Source: Streptomyces sp. NBC_00287 (GTDB lineage Bacteria > Actinomycetota > Actinomycetes > Streptomycetales > Streptomycetaceae). Taken from it: 64,000 nt of DNA. Below, in pieces: positions 1 to 8,953 of this stretch; within the stretch, counting starts at the first letter, position 1, and each line of letters opens with the position of its first letter. Under the pieces are notes generated by a model, which was not told where the DNA came from, did no database searches, and saw only the letters and a program-made list of their open reading frames with translations. A program made the translations under genes and the position numbers. The stretch covers positions 7,440,001 through 7,504,000 of the forward strand of contig NZ_CP108053.1 of the NCBI RefSeq assembly GCF_036173105.1, in the 5' to 3' direction.

Positions 1-40
1 CGGCGGTCGTTCCGTTACCAGACATGGCGGTATGCGCCAC
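1..40 (-). CDS. Left-edge gene, N-terminal 13 codons only
   Basis: A reading frame on the minus strand starts with GTG at position 40 and runs off the left edge, giving Val-Ala-His-Thr-Ala-Met-Ser-Gly-Asn-Gly-Thr-Thr-Ala. A GGAGGG ribosome binding site (45-50) lies 4 bases upstream of the GTG; an in-frame ATG at 25 is the alternative start. Only 13 residues are visible, so no family can be named. The 141 bases to the next gene (41-181) hold two small stems: GTGAA/TTCAC at 124-137 and GGCCC/GGGCC at 154-168. The second is too short to be called a terminator with confidence. Confidence 0.35.
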   Translation of the reverse strand, partial: MAHTAMSGNGTTA

Positions 41-181
41 GTTGCCCTCCCCGAGCACGCCTTTGAGCTTTGAGTGGTGGCCGCATTTCAGCATCTGCGG
101 ACCATGCAGGCCAAGGGGTGTAGGTGAAGGATTTCACAAAGTCGTGGGACAGCGGCCCCGATCGGGCCCGCCCGCGTGACC

Positions 182-1855
182 TCAGCTCATCCGCAACGCC
201 AGGAAGAAATCGAGCTTGTCCTCGAGTCGGGACAGGTCCCGGCTCGTCAACTGCTCGATTCTGCCCACCCGGTAGCGCAGTGTGTTGACGTGGAGATGGA
301 GCCGGGTCGCACAGCGGGTCCAGGAGCCGTCACAGTCCAGGAACGCCTCCAGGGTGGGGATCAGCTCGGCCCGGTGGCGGCGGTCGTAGTCGCGCAGGGG
401 GTCCAGCAGACGGGCCGTGAAGGCCCGGCGTACGTCGTCCGGGACGAACGGCAGCAGCAGGACGTGCGAGGCCAGCTCCTGGTGGCCCGCCGCGCACACG
501 CGGCCGGGGCGCGCCGCCGCCACTCTGCGGGCGTGTCTCGCCTCCTCCAGCGCCCCGCGCAGGCCCTCCGCGGAGTGGACGGCCGCGCTGACGCCGAGGG
601 TGACCCGGCCGTCGTCGTCGAGCCCTGCCGAGAGCGGGTCCCGTACCGACTCCAGGAGATGGTCGGCGAGGATGCCCTCCTCCGAGCCGTCGTGCTCGGA
701 GGAGACGGCGGGCAGCGGGACCAGCGCGATGGCCTCGTCGCCGGTGTGCGCCACCGCGATACGGTCCGAGGGCTCGGGGCCCATGGCCAGGGGGTCGACC
801 AGGATCTCCTCCAGCAGCGACTGGGCCACCGGACCGCACTCCACCTCGCCGCCCTCCCACTCGACGCGGGCCACGACGACCTGCCAGTGCGGGGCCGCCC
901 CCAGACCGGGCAGCAGGACCGGGGCGGCCACCCTCAGACGGGCGGCGATCTCGGCGGGCGCGGCGCCCGTCTGGACCAGCTCCAGGACCTCCTGGGCCAG
1001 CCGGCGGCGCACCGTGCGGGCCGCGTCCCGGCGGTCCCGCTCGACCGCGATCAGCTGGGTGACGCCCTGGAGCAGGTCCAGCCGCTCCTCGGGCCAGTCC
1101 CCGGCGTCCGCCTCCACGGCCAGCAGCCAGTCCGACAGCACTGTCTCGCGCACATCGCGCGAGGCCTGCGGGGAGCGGCCGGTGCTGCGGATCGGGAAGA
1201 GCGAGTACGGCGTCGCGTCGAGCGTGAACCGGTGCGGGCCGCGCCGACCGGTGCGGGCCGCGGCCAGGTGCTCGGCGGCGAGCTTGGCGCACATATCGGC
1301 GGGCAGGACCGGGCCGCCCACCTTCGACCCGGCGATCAGCCGTCCGGTGGGGGAGAGCACCCAGGCACGCAGATCCAGGTCCGAGCCCAGGAGATCGAGG
1401 ACGACATCCGGGCCGCCCCCCGCCGGGCCCGAGGTCATCATGCGGCGGTGCCGGTCCACGACCGCCGCGAGGTCCCCCGCGCGCTCGCCGGAGACCTGCC
1501 GTACGACATGCTCGGTGATCGTCGCGAAGGCCACCGACTCATGCACGGCGAACAGCGGCAGACGGTGCCGGGCGCAGGCCAGGACCAGGTCCTCGGGGAC
1601 ATCGCCCAGCTCGGCCTCACCGGCCGCGAGGGCGGCCACCCCGGCCTGCGCGAGGATCCGTACGAACGGCTCCGAGTCGTCGGCGTCCCGGCGCCAGGCC
1701 AGGCCCGTGAGCACCAGCTCGCCGCCCGACAGATAGCGGCTGGGGTCCCGCAGATCCGTGGTCATCACGCCGCGGACGGTGCGGTCGAGCTCCTCTTCGC
1801 CGCCGAGCAGCTTGAGGCCCAGCGCGTCCGTGTCGAGCAGTGCGCGCAGCCGCAT
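182..1855 (-). CDS. PucR family transcriptional regulator
   Basis: A 557-residue regulator of the PucR/CdaR type. The N-terminal third (about residues 10-130, with the SGGELVLTGLA segment) matches the purine-catabolism regulator domain, and the last 60 residues hold the family helix-turn-helix, with the run HVNTLRYRVGRIE. The middle resembles the GGDEF-like linker of these proteins. It is divergent from the xanthine dehydrogenase operon across a 386-bp gap, which fits the family role as a local regulator of purine use (inferred from position). The ATG at 1855 is the first start with full N-terminal domain coverage. The effector cannot be read from sequence. Confidence 0.88.
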   Translation of the reverse strand: MRLRALLDTDALGLKLLGGEEELDRTVRGVMTTDLRDPSRYLSGGELVLTGLAWRRDADDSEPFVRILAQAGVAALAAGEAELGDVPEDLVLACARHRLPLFAVHESVAFATITEHVVRQVSGERAGDLAAVVDRHRRMMTSGPAGGGPDVVLDLLGSDLDLRAWVLSPTGRLIAGSKVGGPVLPADMCAKLAAEHLAAARTGRRGPHRFTLDATPYSLFPIRSTGRSPQASRDVRETVLSDWLLAVEADAGDWPEERLDLLQGVTQLIAVERDRRDAARTVRRRLAQEVLELVQTGAAPAEIAARLRVAAPVLLPGLGAAPHWQVVVARVEWEGGEVECGPVAQSLLEEILVDPLAMGPEPSDRIAVAHTGDEAIALVPLPAVSSEHDGSEEGILADHLLESVRDPLSAGLDDDGRVTLGVSAAVHSAEGLRGALEEARHARRVAAARPGRVCAAGHQELASHVLLLPFVPDDVRRAFTARLLDPLRDYDRRHRAELIPTLEAFLDCDGSWTRCATRLHLHVNTLRYRVGRIEQLTSRDLSRLEDKLDFFLALRMS

Positions 1856-2034
1856 TCTTGTCGCCGCCGTTCTTTGTCTCGAAATCTACGATGGATCTAG
1901 GTGGATGGTGGGGTCTCGGGCCCGTCCGGCGGGCCGGTGAGCGACGCTCGCCGTCGCGCGGGTCGCGTTTCGGCTGTGTCCCAGGTCACGTGGTGTGCGT
2001 CGCAGGTTTCCACAGGAGAACCAAGAGGTTACTG

Positions 2035-2103
2035 ATGACCTCCGTTCATACGAATCTACAAGATGACCAGCCTGGCCAGCCAACTCCTTCATGGTTTCCG
2101 TGA
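2035..2103 (+). CDS. Possible 22-residue leader peptide upstream of xdh
   Basis: ATG at 2035 is preceded by an AAGAGG ribosome binding site 6 bases upstream and reads 22 codons to TGA at 2103. The peptide is hydrophilic, rich in Asp, Gln and Pro, and ends Ser-Trp-Phe-Pro. It lies 138 bases before the first xdh gene on the same strand. It could be a regulatory leader peptide or chance. It is not a known family to me; codon bias cannot be judged on 22 codons. Confidence 0.25.
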   Translation: MTSVHTNLQDDQPGQPTPSWFP

Positions 2104-2126
2104 CTGACCCCGGTGTAGTAGAGGGC

Positions 2127-2140
2127 GGTGTACTGACACC
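2127..2140. promoter_or_regulatory. Inverted repeat in the xdh upstream region
   Basis: GGTGT and ACACC flank a 4-base centre (ACTG). It is the clearest dyad in the region between the PucR-like gene and xdh, about 100 bases before the first xdh start codon, so it is a candidate operator. PucR-family binding sites are not well enough fixed to assign it. Confidence 0.35.
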
Positions 2141-2241
2141 ACTCCGCGTTAACAGCACGTGAACGAGCCGGGCCCGCCGCACACGGATTGGCTCAATCTG
2201 TACGACTTCCAAGAGCACTGAGACGAAGAAGAGAGCCGGTC

Positions 2242-3132
2242 ATGGACTTCCTTCGCCCCGCCAGCTGGGAGGAGGCGCTCGCCGCTAAGGCCGAGCACCC
2301 CACCGCTGTGCCGATTGCGGGTGGCACCGATGTGATGGTCGAGATCAACTTCGACCACCGCCGGCCCGAGTACCTCCTCGACCTCAATCGCATCGGCGAC
2401 CTCTACGAGTGGGAGGTCGGCGAGGAGAGCGTGCGGCTCGGCGCCTCCGTCCCGTACACGCGGATCATGGAGGACCTCCGCGCCGAGCTCCCGGGTCTCG
2501 CCCTCGCCTCGCACACCGTCGCCTCCCCGCAGATCCGCAACCGCGGCGGCGTCGGCGGCAACCTCGGCACCGCCTCCCCGGCCGGCGACGCCCACCCCGC
2601 CCTGCTGGCGGCCGGCGCCGAGGTCGAGGTCGAGTCGGTGCGCGGCAGCCGCCGTATCGCGATCGACGAGTTCTACACCGGAGTGAAGCGCAACGCGCTG
2701 GCGCCGGACGAGCTGATCCGCGCGGTGCACATCCAGAAGGCGGACGGGCCGCAGCAGTACTCGAAGGTGGGTACGCGCAACGCCATGGTCATCGCCGTGT
2801 GCGCCTTCGGGCTTGCGCTGCACCCGAAGACCCGGACCGTCCGTACCGGCATCGGCTCGGCCGCGCCCACGCCCGTGCGGGCCAAGGCCGCCGAGGAGTT
2901 CCTGAACGCCGCTCTGGAAGAAGGCGGCTTCTGGGACAACGGCAAGATCATCACCCCGTCGGTCGCCAAGCAGTTCGCGGACCTGTGCTCCGCCGCCTGC
3001 AACCCGATCGACGACGTCCGGGGCACGGCGAGCTACCGCCGCCACGCGGTCGGCATCATGGCCCGCCGCACGCTGACCTGGACCTGGGAGTCGTACCGCG
3101 GCACCGCCGCCCACTCGGAGGGAGTCGCCTGA
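2242..3132 (+). CDS. Xanthine dehydrogenase, FAD-binding subunit
   Basis: 296 residues, the medium subunit of a three-gene molybdenum hydroxylase. It carries the FAD-binding segments of the family: IAGGTDVMVEI near the N terminus and GGNLGTASPAGD in the middle (pyrophosphate loop). It passes electrons from the 2Fe-2S subunit to NAD or another acceptor in the cytoplasm. I chose ATG 2242, which is preceded by a GAAGAAGAGAG purine run and starts at MDFLRPASW as in homologues; the longer frame from 2188 has no ribosome site. The stop overlaps the next start (TGATG), so the subunits are translationally coupled. Confidence 0.93.
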   Translation: MDFLRPASWEEALAAKAEHPTAVPIAGGTDVMVEINFDHRRPEYLLDLNRIGDLYEWEVGEESVRLGASVPYTRIMEDLRAELPGLALASHTVASPQIRNRGGVGGNLGTASPAGDAHPALLAAGAEVEVESVRGSRRIAIDEFYTGVKRNALAPDELIRAVHIQKADGPQQYSKVGTRNAMVIAVCAFGLALHPKTRTVRTGIGSAAPTPVRAKAAEEFLNAALEEGGFWDNGKIITPSVAKQFADLCSAACNPIDDVRGTASYRRHAVGIMARRTLTWTWESYRGTAAHSEGVA

Positions 3133-3713
3133 TGCGAGTCAACTTCACTGTCAACGGACGTCCGCAGGAAGCCGACGACGTGTGGGAGGGCGAGTCCCTG
3201 CTGTACGTGCTGCGCGAGCGGCTCGGCCTGCCCGGTTCCAAGAACGCCTGCGAGCAGGGCGAGTGCGGGTCCTGCACGGTTCGCCTGGACGGCGTTCCGG
3301 TGTGTTCCTGTCTGGTCGCCGCGGGTCAGGTCGAGGGCCGTGAGGTCGTGACCGTCGAGGGGCTCGCCGACTTCGCCAAGCAGCGCGCCGAGGGCGGTTG
3401 CGCGACCGGGGCCTGTGGCACCGGGCTCGACGAGGCCAAGGACTGGCAGGCTGAGGGCCAGGACTCGCAGACCGGCGAGGGCACCGAACTCTCCCCCGTG
3501 CAGCAGGCGTTCATCGACGCCGGCGCCGTCCAGTGCGGCTTCTGCACCCCGGGTCTGCTGGTCGCCGCCGACGAGATGCTGGAGCGCAACCCCAACCCGA
3601 GCGACGCGGACATCCGCGAGGCGCTCTCGGGCAACCTGTGCCGCTGCACCGGCTACGAGAAGATCATGGACGCGGTCCGCCTGGCGGCCGCCCGGCAGGG
3701 AGAGGCGGTCTGA
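3132..3713 (+). CDS. Xanthine dehydrogenase, 2Fe-2S subunit
   Basis: 193 residues with two iron-sulfur clusters. The plant-type ferredoxin cluster is formed by CEQGECGSC plus the following CSC motif, and the second cluster by QCGFCTPG and CRCTGY. About 40 residues rich in Gly, Glu and Gln (around residues 85-125, GCATGACGTG and beyond) are inserted between the two cluster domains, which makes this subunit longer than the usual 150-165 residues. It relays electrons between the molybdenum centre and the FAD subunit. Its start shares a base with the FAD-subunit stop, and the large subunit begins 2 bases after its stop. Confidence 0.93.
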   Translation: MRVNFTVNGRPQEADDVWEGESLLYVLRERLGLPGSKNACEQGECGSCTVRLDGVPVCSCLVAAGQVEGREVVTVEGLADFAKQRAEGGCATGACGTGLDEAKDWQAEGQDSQTGEGTELSPVQQAFIDAGAVQCGFCTPGLLVAADEMLERNPNPSDADIREALSGNLCRCTGYEKIMDAVRLAAARQGEAV

Positions 3714-3715
3714 CG

Positions 3716-6112
3716 ATGCCCACCAACGGCGCTCCCCTTGGTGCTCCCACCAAGGTCACCCAGGGTTCCCCGACCAAGGGCGGCATCGGTGAGTCCACCC
3801 TCCGCCCCGACGGCACCCTCAAGGTCACCGGCGAGTTCGCGTACTCGTCCGACATGTGGCACGAGGACATGCTCTGGGGCCAGATCCTCAGATCAACGGT
3901 CGCCCACGCCGAGATCGTGTCCATCGACACGAGCCAGGCCCTCGCCATGCCGGGCGTCTACGCCGTCATGACCTACGACGATCTGCCGACCGAGGTGAAG
4001 CACTACGGCCTGGAGATCCAGGACACCCCGGTGCTCGCCCACGGCAAGGTACGTCACCACGGCGAGCCGGTGGCGATCGTCGCCGCCGACCACCCGGAGA
4101 CCGCCCGCCGCGCCGCCGCGAAGATCCACGTCGAGTACCGCGAACTGCCGGTCATCACCGACGAGGCCTCCGCGACCGCGCCCGACGCGATCCTGGTGCA
4201 CGAGAACCGCGACGACCACCACATCGGCCACGTCCCGCACCCCAACATCGTGCACCGCCAGCCGATCATCCGCGGCAACGCCGAAGAGGCCGCCAAGAAG
4301 GCCGATGTCATCGTCAAGGGCGAGTACACCTTCGGCATGCAGGACCAGGCCTTCCTCGGCCCGGAGTCCGGCCTCGCCGTGCCGGAGGAGGACGGCGGCG
4401 TCCACCTCTACATCGCCACCCAGTGGCTGCACTCCGACCTCAAGCAGATCGCGCCCGTCCTCGGCCTGCCCGAGAGCAAGGTCCGGATGACGCTGGCCGG
4501 TGTCGGCGGTGCGTTCGGCGGCCGCGAGGACCTGTCGATGCAGATCCACGCCTGTCTGCTGGCCATGCGCACCGGCAAGCCCGTCAAGATCGTCTACAAC
4601 CGCTTCGAGTCCTTCTTCGGACACGTCCACCGCCACCCCGCCAAGCTCTACTACGAGCACGGGGCCACCAAGGACGGCAAGCTCACCCACCTGAAGTGCC
4701 GGATCGTTCTGGACGGCGGCGCCTACGCGTCGGCCTCCCCGGCGGTCGTCGGCAACGCCTCCTCGCTGAGCGTGGGGCCGTACATCGTCGACGACGTCGA
4801 CATCGAGGCCATCGCCCTCTACTCCAACAACCCGCCCTGCGGCGCCATGCGCGGCTTCGGCGCGGTCCAGGCGTGCTTCGCCTACGAGGCGCAGATGGAC
4901 AAGCTGGCGGCGAAGCTCGGTATGGACCCGGTGGAGTTCCGGCAGCTCAACGCCATGGAGCAGGGCACCATCATGCCGACGGGCCAGCCCGTCGACTCGC
5001 CGGCCCCGGTCGCCGAACTCCTGCGCCGCGTCAAGGCGATGCCGCTGCCGCCGGAGCGCGAGTGGGAGAGCTCCGAGGGCGTGGACGTACGGCAGCTGCC
5101 CGGCGGTCTGTCCAACACCACGCACGGTGAAGGCGTCGTGCGCGGTGTCGGCTACGCGGTCGGCATCAAGAACGTCGGCTTCTCGGAGGGCTTCGACGAC
5201 TACTCCACCGCCAAGGTGCGCATGGAGGTCGTGGGCGGCGAGCCCGTCGCGACCGTGCACACCGCGATGGCGGAGGTCGGCCAGGGCGGAGTCACCGTCC
5301 ACGCGCAGATCGCCCGCACCGAGCTGGGTGTCACCCAGGTGACCATCCACCCCGCCGACACCCAGGTGGGCAGCGCCGGTTCGACCTCCGCGTCGCGTCA
5401 GACGTACGTCACCGGCGGCGCCGTCAAGAACTCCTGCGAGCTCGTTCGCGAGAAGGTGCTGGAGATCGGTCGCCGCAAGTTCGGCTCCTACCACCCGGCT
5501 TGGGCGACGGCGGAGCTGCTGCTGGAGGGCGGCAAGGTCGTCACCGACGGCGGCGAGGTCCTCGCGGACCTGGTCGACGTACTGGAGGGCGAGTTCGTCG
5601 AGGTCGAGGCCGAGTGGCGGCACCGTCCCACCGAGGCCTTCGATCTGCGCACCGGCCAGGGCTTCGGACACGTCCAGTACAGCTTCGCGGCCCACCGCGC
5701 GGTCGTCGAGGTCGACACCGAGCTCGGCCTGGTCAAGGTCATCGAACTGGCCTGCGCCCAGGACGTCGGCAAGGCGCTCAACCCGCTCTCCGTCATCGGC
5801 CAGATCCAGGGTGGCACCATCCAGGGCATGGGCATCGCGGTGATGGAGGAGATCGTCGTCGACCCCAAGACCGCCAAGGTCAGGAACCCGTCCTTCACGG
5901 ACTACCTCCTCCCCACGATCCTCGACACGCCGACCATCCCCGTCGACGTGCTCGAACTCGCCGACGACCACGCCCCGTACGGGCTGCGCGGCATCGGCGA
6001 GGCACCCACCCTGTCCTCGACTCCGGCCGTCCTCGCGGCGATCCGGAACGCGACCGGGCTGGAGCTCAACAGGACGCCGGTACGGCCGGAACACCTCACC
6101 GGTCAGGCGTAG
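3716..6112 (+). CDS. Xanthine dehydrogenase, molybdopterin-binding large subunit
   Basis: 798 residues. This is the catalytic subunit that hydroxylates hypoxanthine and xanthine to urate. The sequence shows the molybdopterin segments GVGGAFGGRED and AMRGFGAVQA, and near the C terminus RGIGEAPTLSS, whose Glu is the catalytic base of the family. The ATG at 3716 lies 2 bases after the 2Fe-2S subunit stop. An N-terminal low-complexity stretch (about 20 residues rich in Gly, Pro, Thr and Lys) precedes the first conserved domain. Substrate choice (xanthine versus another N-heterocycle) is inferred from the PucR, purine permease and XdhC neighbours. Confidence 0.93.
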   Translation: MPTNGAPLGAPTKVTQGSPTKGGIGESTLRPDGTLKVTGEFAYSSDMWHEDMLWGQILRSTVAHAEIVSIDTSQALAMPGVYAVMTYDDLPTEVKHYGLEIQDTPVLAHGKVRHHGEPVAIVAADHPETARRAAAKIHVEYRELPVITDEASATAPDAILVHENRDDHHIGHVPHPNIVHRQPIIRGNAEEAAKKADVIVKGEYTFGMQDQAFLGPESGLAVPEEDGGVHLYIATQWLHSDLKQIAPVLGLPESKVRMTLAGVGGAFGGREDLSMQIHACLLAMRTGKPVKIVYNRFESFFGHVHRHPAKLYYEHGATKDGKLTHLKCRIVLDGGAYASASPAVVGNASSLSVGPYIVDDVDIEAIALYSNNPPCGAMRGFGAVQACFAYEAQMDKLAAKLGMDPVEFRQLNAMEQGTIMPTGQPVDSPAPVAELLRRVKAMPLPPEREWESSEGVDVRQLPGGLSNTTHGEGVVRGVGYAVGIKNVGFSEGFDDYSTAKVRMEVVGGEPVATVHTAMAEVGQGGVTVHAQIARTELGVTQVTIHPADTQVGSAGSTSASRQTYVTGGAVKNSCELVREKVLEIGRRKFGSYHPAWATAELLLEGGKVVTDGGEVLADLVDVLEGEFVEVEAEWRHRPTEAFDLRTGQGFGHVQYSFAAHRAVVEVDTELGLVKVIELACAQDVGKALNPLSVIGQIQGGTIQGMGIAVMEEIVVDPKTAKVRNPSFTDYLLPTILDTPTIPVDVLELADDHAPYGLRGIGEAPTLSSTPAVLAAIRNATGLELNRTPVRPEHLTGQA

Positions 6113-6129
6113 CGAAACACCGCAAGTCT

Positions 6130-6175
6130 CTCCGGGCGGCGCCGGGAACGTCACACTTCGCCGCGCCGCCCGGAG
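6130..6175 (+). terminator. 13-bp perfect stem-loop after xdh large subunit
   Basis: CTCCGGGCGGCGC (6130-6142) pairs perfectly with GCGCCGCCCGGAG (6163-6175) around a 20-base loop, 18 bases after the xdh stop and 125 bases before the permease start. There is no U-run, as is usual in Streptomyces. It may terminate or attenuate transcription between xdh and the permease, setting the ratio of enzyme to transporter. Confidence 0.6.
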
Positions 6176-6300
6176 TACCCACAGTTCGTTCGTCTCGGGC
6201 CGTCCCCCGGGTCGTGCGGCCGAAGCACCTTCCCAAATCCCGTAGCCGCGCCCGCGGTTCCCCATACGGGTGCCCCTGTGAACCTTGGGAGTAGGCCCAC

Positions 6301-7758
6301 ATGACCCAGCAGTCACTGGAGCCGAAGACCGTTGCCGACGACGCGGGTGAAGGCACCCTCGTCCCGGCCGGACGGTCTTGGCTCGACCGGTACTTTCACA
6401 TATCCAAGAGAGGCTCCTCGGTCGCGCGCGAGGTGCGCGGCGGCGTCACGACCTTCATGGCGATGGCGTACATCCTTCTGCTCAACCCCCTGATCCTGTC
6501 CGGCAAGGACGCGGCGGGGGACACCCTCGCGCAGAAGGCCCTGATCACCGCGACCGCGTTCGCGGCCGCCTTCACCACGCTGCTGATGGGCTTCTTCGGC
6601 AAGGTGCCCCTGGCCCTCGCCGCCGGCCTCTCCGTCTCCGGCGTCCTCGCCTCACAGGTCGCCCCGCAGATGACCTGGCCGCAGGCCATGGGCATGTGCG
6701 TGATGTACGGCGTGGTCATCATGCTGCTGGTCGTCACCGGCCTGCGTGAGATGATCATGAATGCGATTCCGCTCGCGCTCAAGCACGCGATCACCATGGG
6801 CATCGGTCTGTTCGTCGCCCTGATCGGCTTCTACAAGGCCGGCTTCGTCCACCAGGGCGAGGGCACCCCGGTCACCCTCGGCCCGACGGGCGAACTGGCC
6901 GGCTGGCCCGTGCTGTTGTTCGCCGTGACCCTGCTGGCCATCTTCATGCTCCAGGCCCGCGGCGTCCCCGGCTCCATCCTGATCGGCATCATCGGCGGCA
7001 CCGTACTGGCCGTCGCCCTCAACGCCTTCGATGTCATCGACCCCAAGCAGTGGGCGAGCGGCGCTCCCGAACTGCACGGCAGCGCGGTCTCCATGCCGGA
7101 CTTCTCGATCTTCGGTGACGTCGAGTTCGGCGGCTGGGGCGAGGTCGGCGCGATGACGGTCGGCATGATCGTGTTCACGCTGGTGCTCGCCGGGTTCTTC
7201 GACGCGATGGCCACGATCATCGGCGTCGGCACCGAGGCCAAGCTCGCCGACGACAAGGGCCGGATGCCGGGCCTGTCCAAGGCGCTGTTCATTGACGGCG
7301 CGGGCGGCGCGATCGGCGGCGTCTCCGGCGCCTCCGGCCAGACCGTCTTCGTCGAATCGGCGACGGGCGTCGGCGAGGGAGCCCGTACCGGGCTGTCCTC
7401 GGTCGTCACCGGCCTGTTCTTCGCGGCCTGTCTCTTCTTCACCCCGCTCACGGCGATCGTGCCCGGCGAGGTCGCGGCCGCGGCCCTGGTCGTCATCGGC
7501 GCCATGATGATGATGAACGCCCGGCATGTGGACTGGGCCGACCGCGCCACCGCGATCCCGGTCTTCCTGACCGTCGTGATCATGCCGTTCACGTACTCCA
7601 TCACCGCGGGTGTCGCCGCCGGCGTCATCTCCTACGTCGCCATCAAGACCGCCCAGGGCAAGGTCCGGGAGATCGGGGCGTTCATGTGGGCCCTGACGGT
7701 GATCTTCGTGGTGTTCTTCGCCCTCAACCCGATCGAGAGCTGGATGGGCGTGCATTAG
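6301..7758 (+). CDS. NCS2 family purine permease (AzgA-like)
   Basis: 485 residues, a polytopic membrane protein with about 12-14 hydrophobic segments. The N-terminal run GGVTTFMAMAYILLLNP is the hallmark of the AzgA/PbuG branch of nucleobase cation symporters, which import adenine, guanine and hypoxanthine. The later ATIIGVGTEAKLADDKG and SGASGQTVFVESATGVGEG segments also fit that branch. GGGAG 8 bases before the ATG is the ribosome site. It sits between xdh and the XdhC factor on the same strand, so it probably supplies hypoxanthine or guanine for oxidation. Exact base preference cannot be read by eye. Confidence 0.9.
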   Translation: MTQQSLEPKTVADDAGEGTLVPAGRSWLDRYFHISKRGSSVAREVRGGVTTFMAMAYILLLNPLILSGKDAAGDTLAQKALITATAFAAAFTTLLMGFFGKVPLALAAGLSVSGVLASQVAPQMTWPQAMGMCVMYGVVIMLLVVTGLREMIMNAIPLALKHAITMGIGLFVALIGFYKAGFVHQGEGTPVTLGPTGELAGWPVLLFAVTLLAIFMLQARGVPGSILIGIIGGTVLAVALNAFDVIDPKQWASGAPELHGSAVSMPDFSIFGDVEFGGWGEVGAMTVGMIVFTLVLAGFFDAMATIIGVGTEAKLADDKGRMPGLSKALFIDGAGGAIGGVSGASGQTVFVESATGVGEGARTGLSSVVTGLFFAACLFFTPLTAIVPGEVAAAALVVIGAMMMMNARHVDWADRATAIPVFLTVVIMPFTYSITAGVAAGVISYVAIKTAQGKVREIGAFMWALTVIFVVFFALNPIESWMGVH

Positions 7759-7798
7759 CCGCTCGCCCTCCGCACAACCGCCTTAAGGAGACCGAGAG

Positions 7799-8953
7799 AT
7801 GCTGGACATCGCCGAGGAACTGCACCGGTGGGTCGAGCAGGAGCGTGACTTCGCCGTGGCGACCGTGGTCGCGGTCGGCGGCAGCGCGCCCCGCCAGCCC
7901 GGCGCCGCGCTCGCGGTGGACACCGAGGGCACGGCGATCGGCTCGGTCTCCGGCGGCTGTGTGGAGGGGGCGGTCTACGAGCTGTGCCAACAGGCGTTGG
8001 AGGACGGCGAAACCGTCCTGGAGCGCTTCGGCTACAGCGACGAGGACGCCTTCGCGGTCGGACTGACCTGCGGCGGCATCATCGACATCCTGGTCACTCC
8101 GGTACGGGCCGCGGATCCGGCCCGCCCGGTGATCACGGCGGCGCTGGCCGTCGCCGCCCGTGGTGAGGCGGCGGCGGTGGCCCGGATCGTGTCGGGACCG
8201 GCGGAACTGATGGGGCGGGCGCTGCTCGTCCGGCCCGACAGCGGGTCCTACGACGGCGGCTTCGGCGCACATCCCGAGCTGGACCGCACGGTCGCCGCCG
8301 AGGCGGGCGCCTATCTGGACGCCGGCCGCACCGGCACCCTGGAGATCGGAGAGCAGGGCTCTCGCTGCGGAGCACCGCTCACGGTTCTCGTCGAGTCCTC
8401 GGTGCCGCCGCCCCGGATGATCGTCTTCGGCGCGATCGACTTCGCGTCGGCGCTGGTGCGCATCGGCAAGTTCCTGGGCTACCGGGTGACGGTGTGCGAC
8501 GCCCGGCCCGTCTTCGCGACGAAGGCCCGCTTCCCCGAGGCCGACGAGATCGTCGTCGAGTGGCCGCACACCTACCTGGAGCGTACCCAGGTCGACGCCC
8601 GCACGGTCCTGTGCGTGCTGACCCACGACGCCAAGTTCGACGTACCCCTGCTCCAGCTCGCCCTACGCCTCCCCGTCGCCTACGTCGGCGCGATGGGATC
8701 GCGCCGCACCCACCTGGAGCGCAATGAGCGGCTGCGCGAAGTCGGCGTGACAGAGCTGGAGTTGGCGAGGCTCAGGTCCCCGATCGGGCTCGACCTCGGC
8801 GCCCGTACGCCCGAGGAGACCGCCCTGTCGATCGCCGCCGAGATCGTCGCGAACCGCCGTGGCGGCAGCGGGGTCTCACTGACCGGCGCCCATACGCCCA
8901 TCCATCACGACGCGGCCTCGGCACCGGCCGGCCGGATCGGCTCGGTGGCCTGA
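7799..8953 (+). CDS. XdhC/CoxI family molybdoenzyme maturation factor
   Basis: 384 residues. N-terminal XdhC/CoxI domain (TVVAVGGSAPRQPGAALAV, SGGCVEGAVYE, LTCGGIIDI) and a C-terminal Rossmann-like domain (IVFGAIDFASALVRIGKFLGYRVTVCDARP, split here by the residue run) ending in the conserved YVGAMGSRRTH and RSPIGLDLGARTPEETALSIAAEI pattern in part. Family members bind molybdenum cofactor, support its sulfuration and insert it into xanthine dehydrogenase. It starts 40 bases after the permease stop with AAGGAGA upstream, so it is likely co-transcribed. Its last 49 bases overlap the convergent LanC-like gene. Confidence 0.9.
   Translation: MLDIAEELHRWVEQERDFAVATVVAVGGSAPRQPGAALAVDTEGTAIGSVSGGCVEGAVYELCQQALEDGETVLERFGYSDEDAFAVGLTCGGIIDILVTPVRAADPARPVITAALAVAARGEAAAVARIVSGPAELMGRALLVRPDSGSYDGGFGAHPELDRTVAAEAGAYLDAGRTGTLEIGEQGSRCGAPLTVLVESSVPPPRMIVFGAIDFASALVRIGKFLGYRVTVCDARPVFATKARFPEADEIVVEWPHTYLERTQVDARTVLCVLTHDAKFDVPLLQLALRLPVAYVGAMGSRRTHLERNERLREVGVTELELARLRSPIGLDLGARTPEETALSIAAEIVANRRGGSGVSLTGAHTPIHHDAASAPAGRIGSVA

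Larger units (their letters stand above)
1856..2241. promoter_or_regulatory. Divergent control region between pucR-like gene and xdh operon
   Basis: This 386-bp gap separates two divergent transcription units and must hold both promoters. It is less GC-rich than its flanks. Visible elements are a short inverted repeat GGTGT-ACTG-ACACC at 2127-2140, a possible 22-codon reading frame at 2035-2103, and a near-duplication TAGAT-CATCG-TAGAT pattern at about 1885-1903. I could not place a convincing -35/-10 pair for either direction. Confidence 0.55.

Noticed and set aside
6113..6300. Purine riboswitch before the NCS2 permease
   Set aside because: Only a plain 13-bp stem-loop is seen; no three-way junction or conserved loop pairs.
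3893..6316. Long minus-strand open frame (807 codons) opposite the xdh large subunit
   Set aside because: It is a GC-bias shadow of a well-supported gene and shows no family motif.
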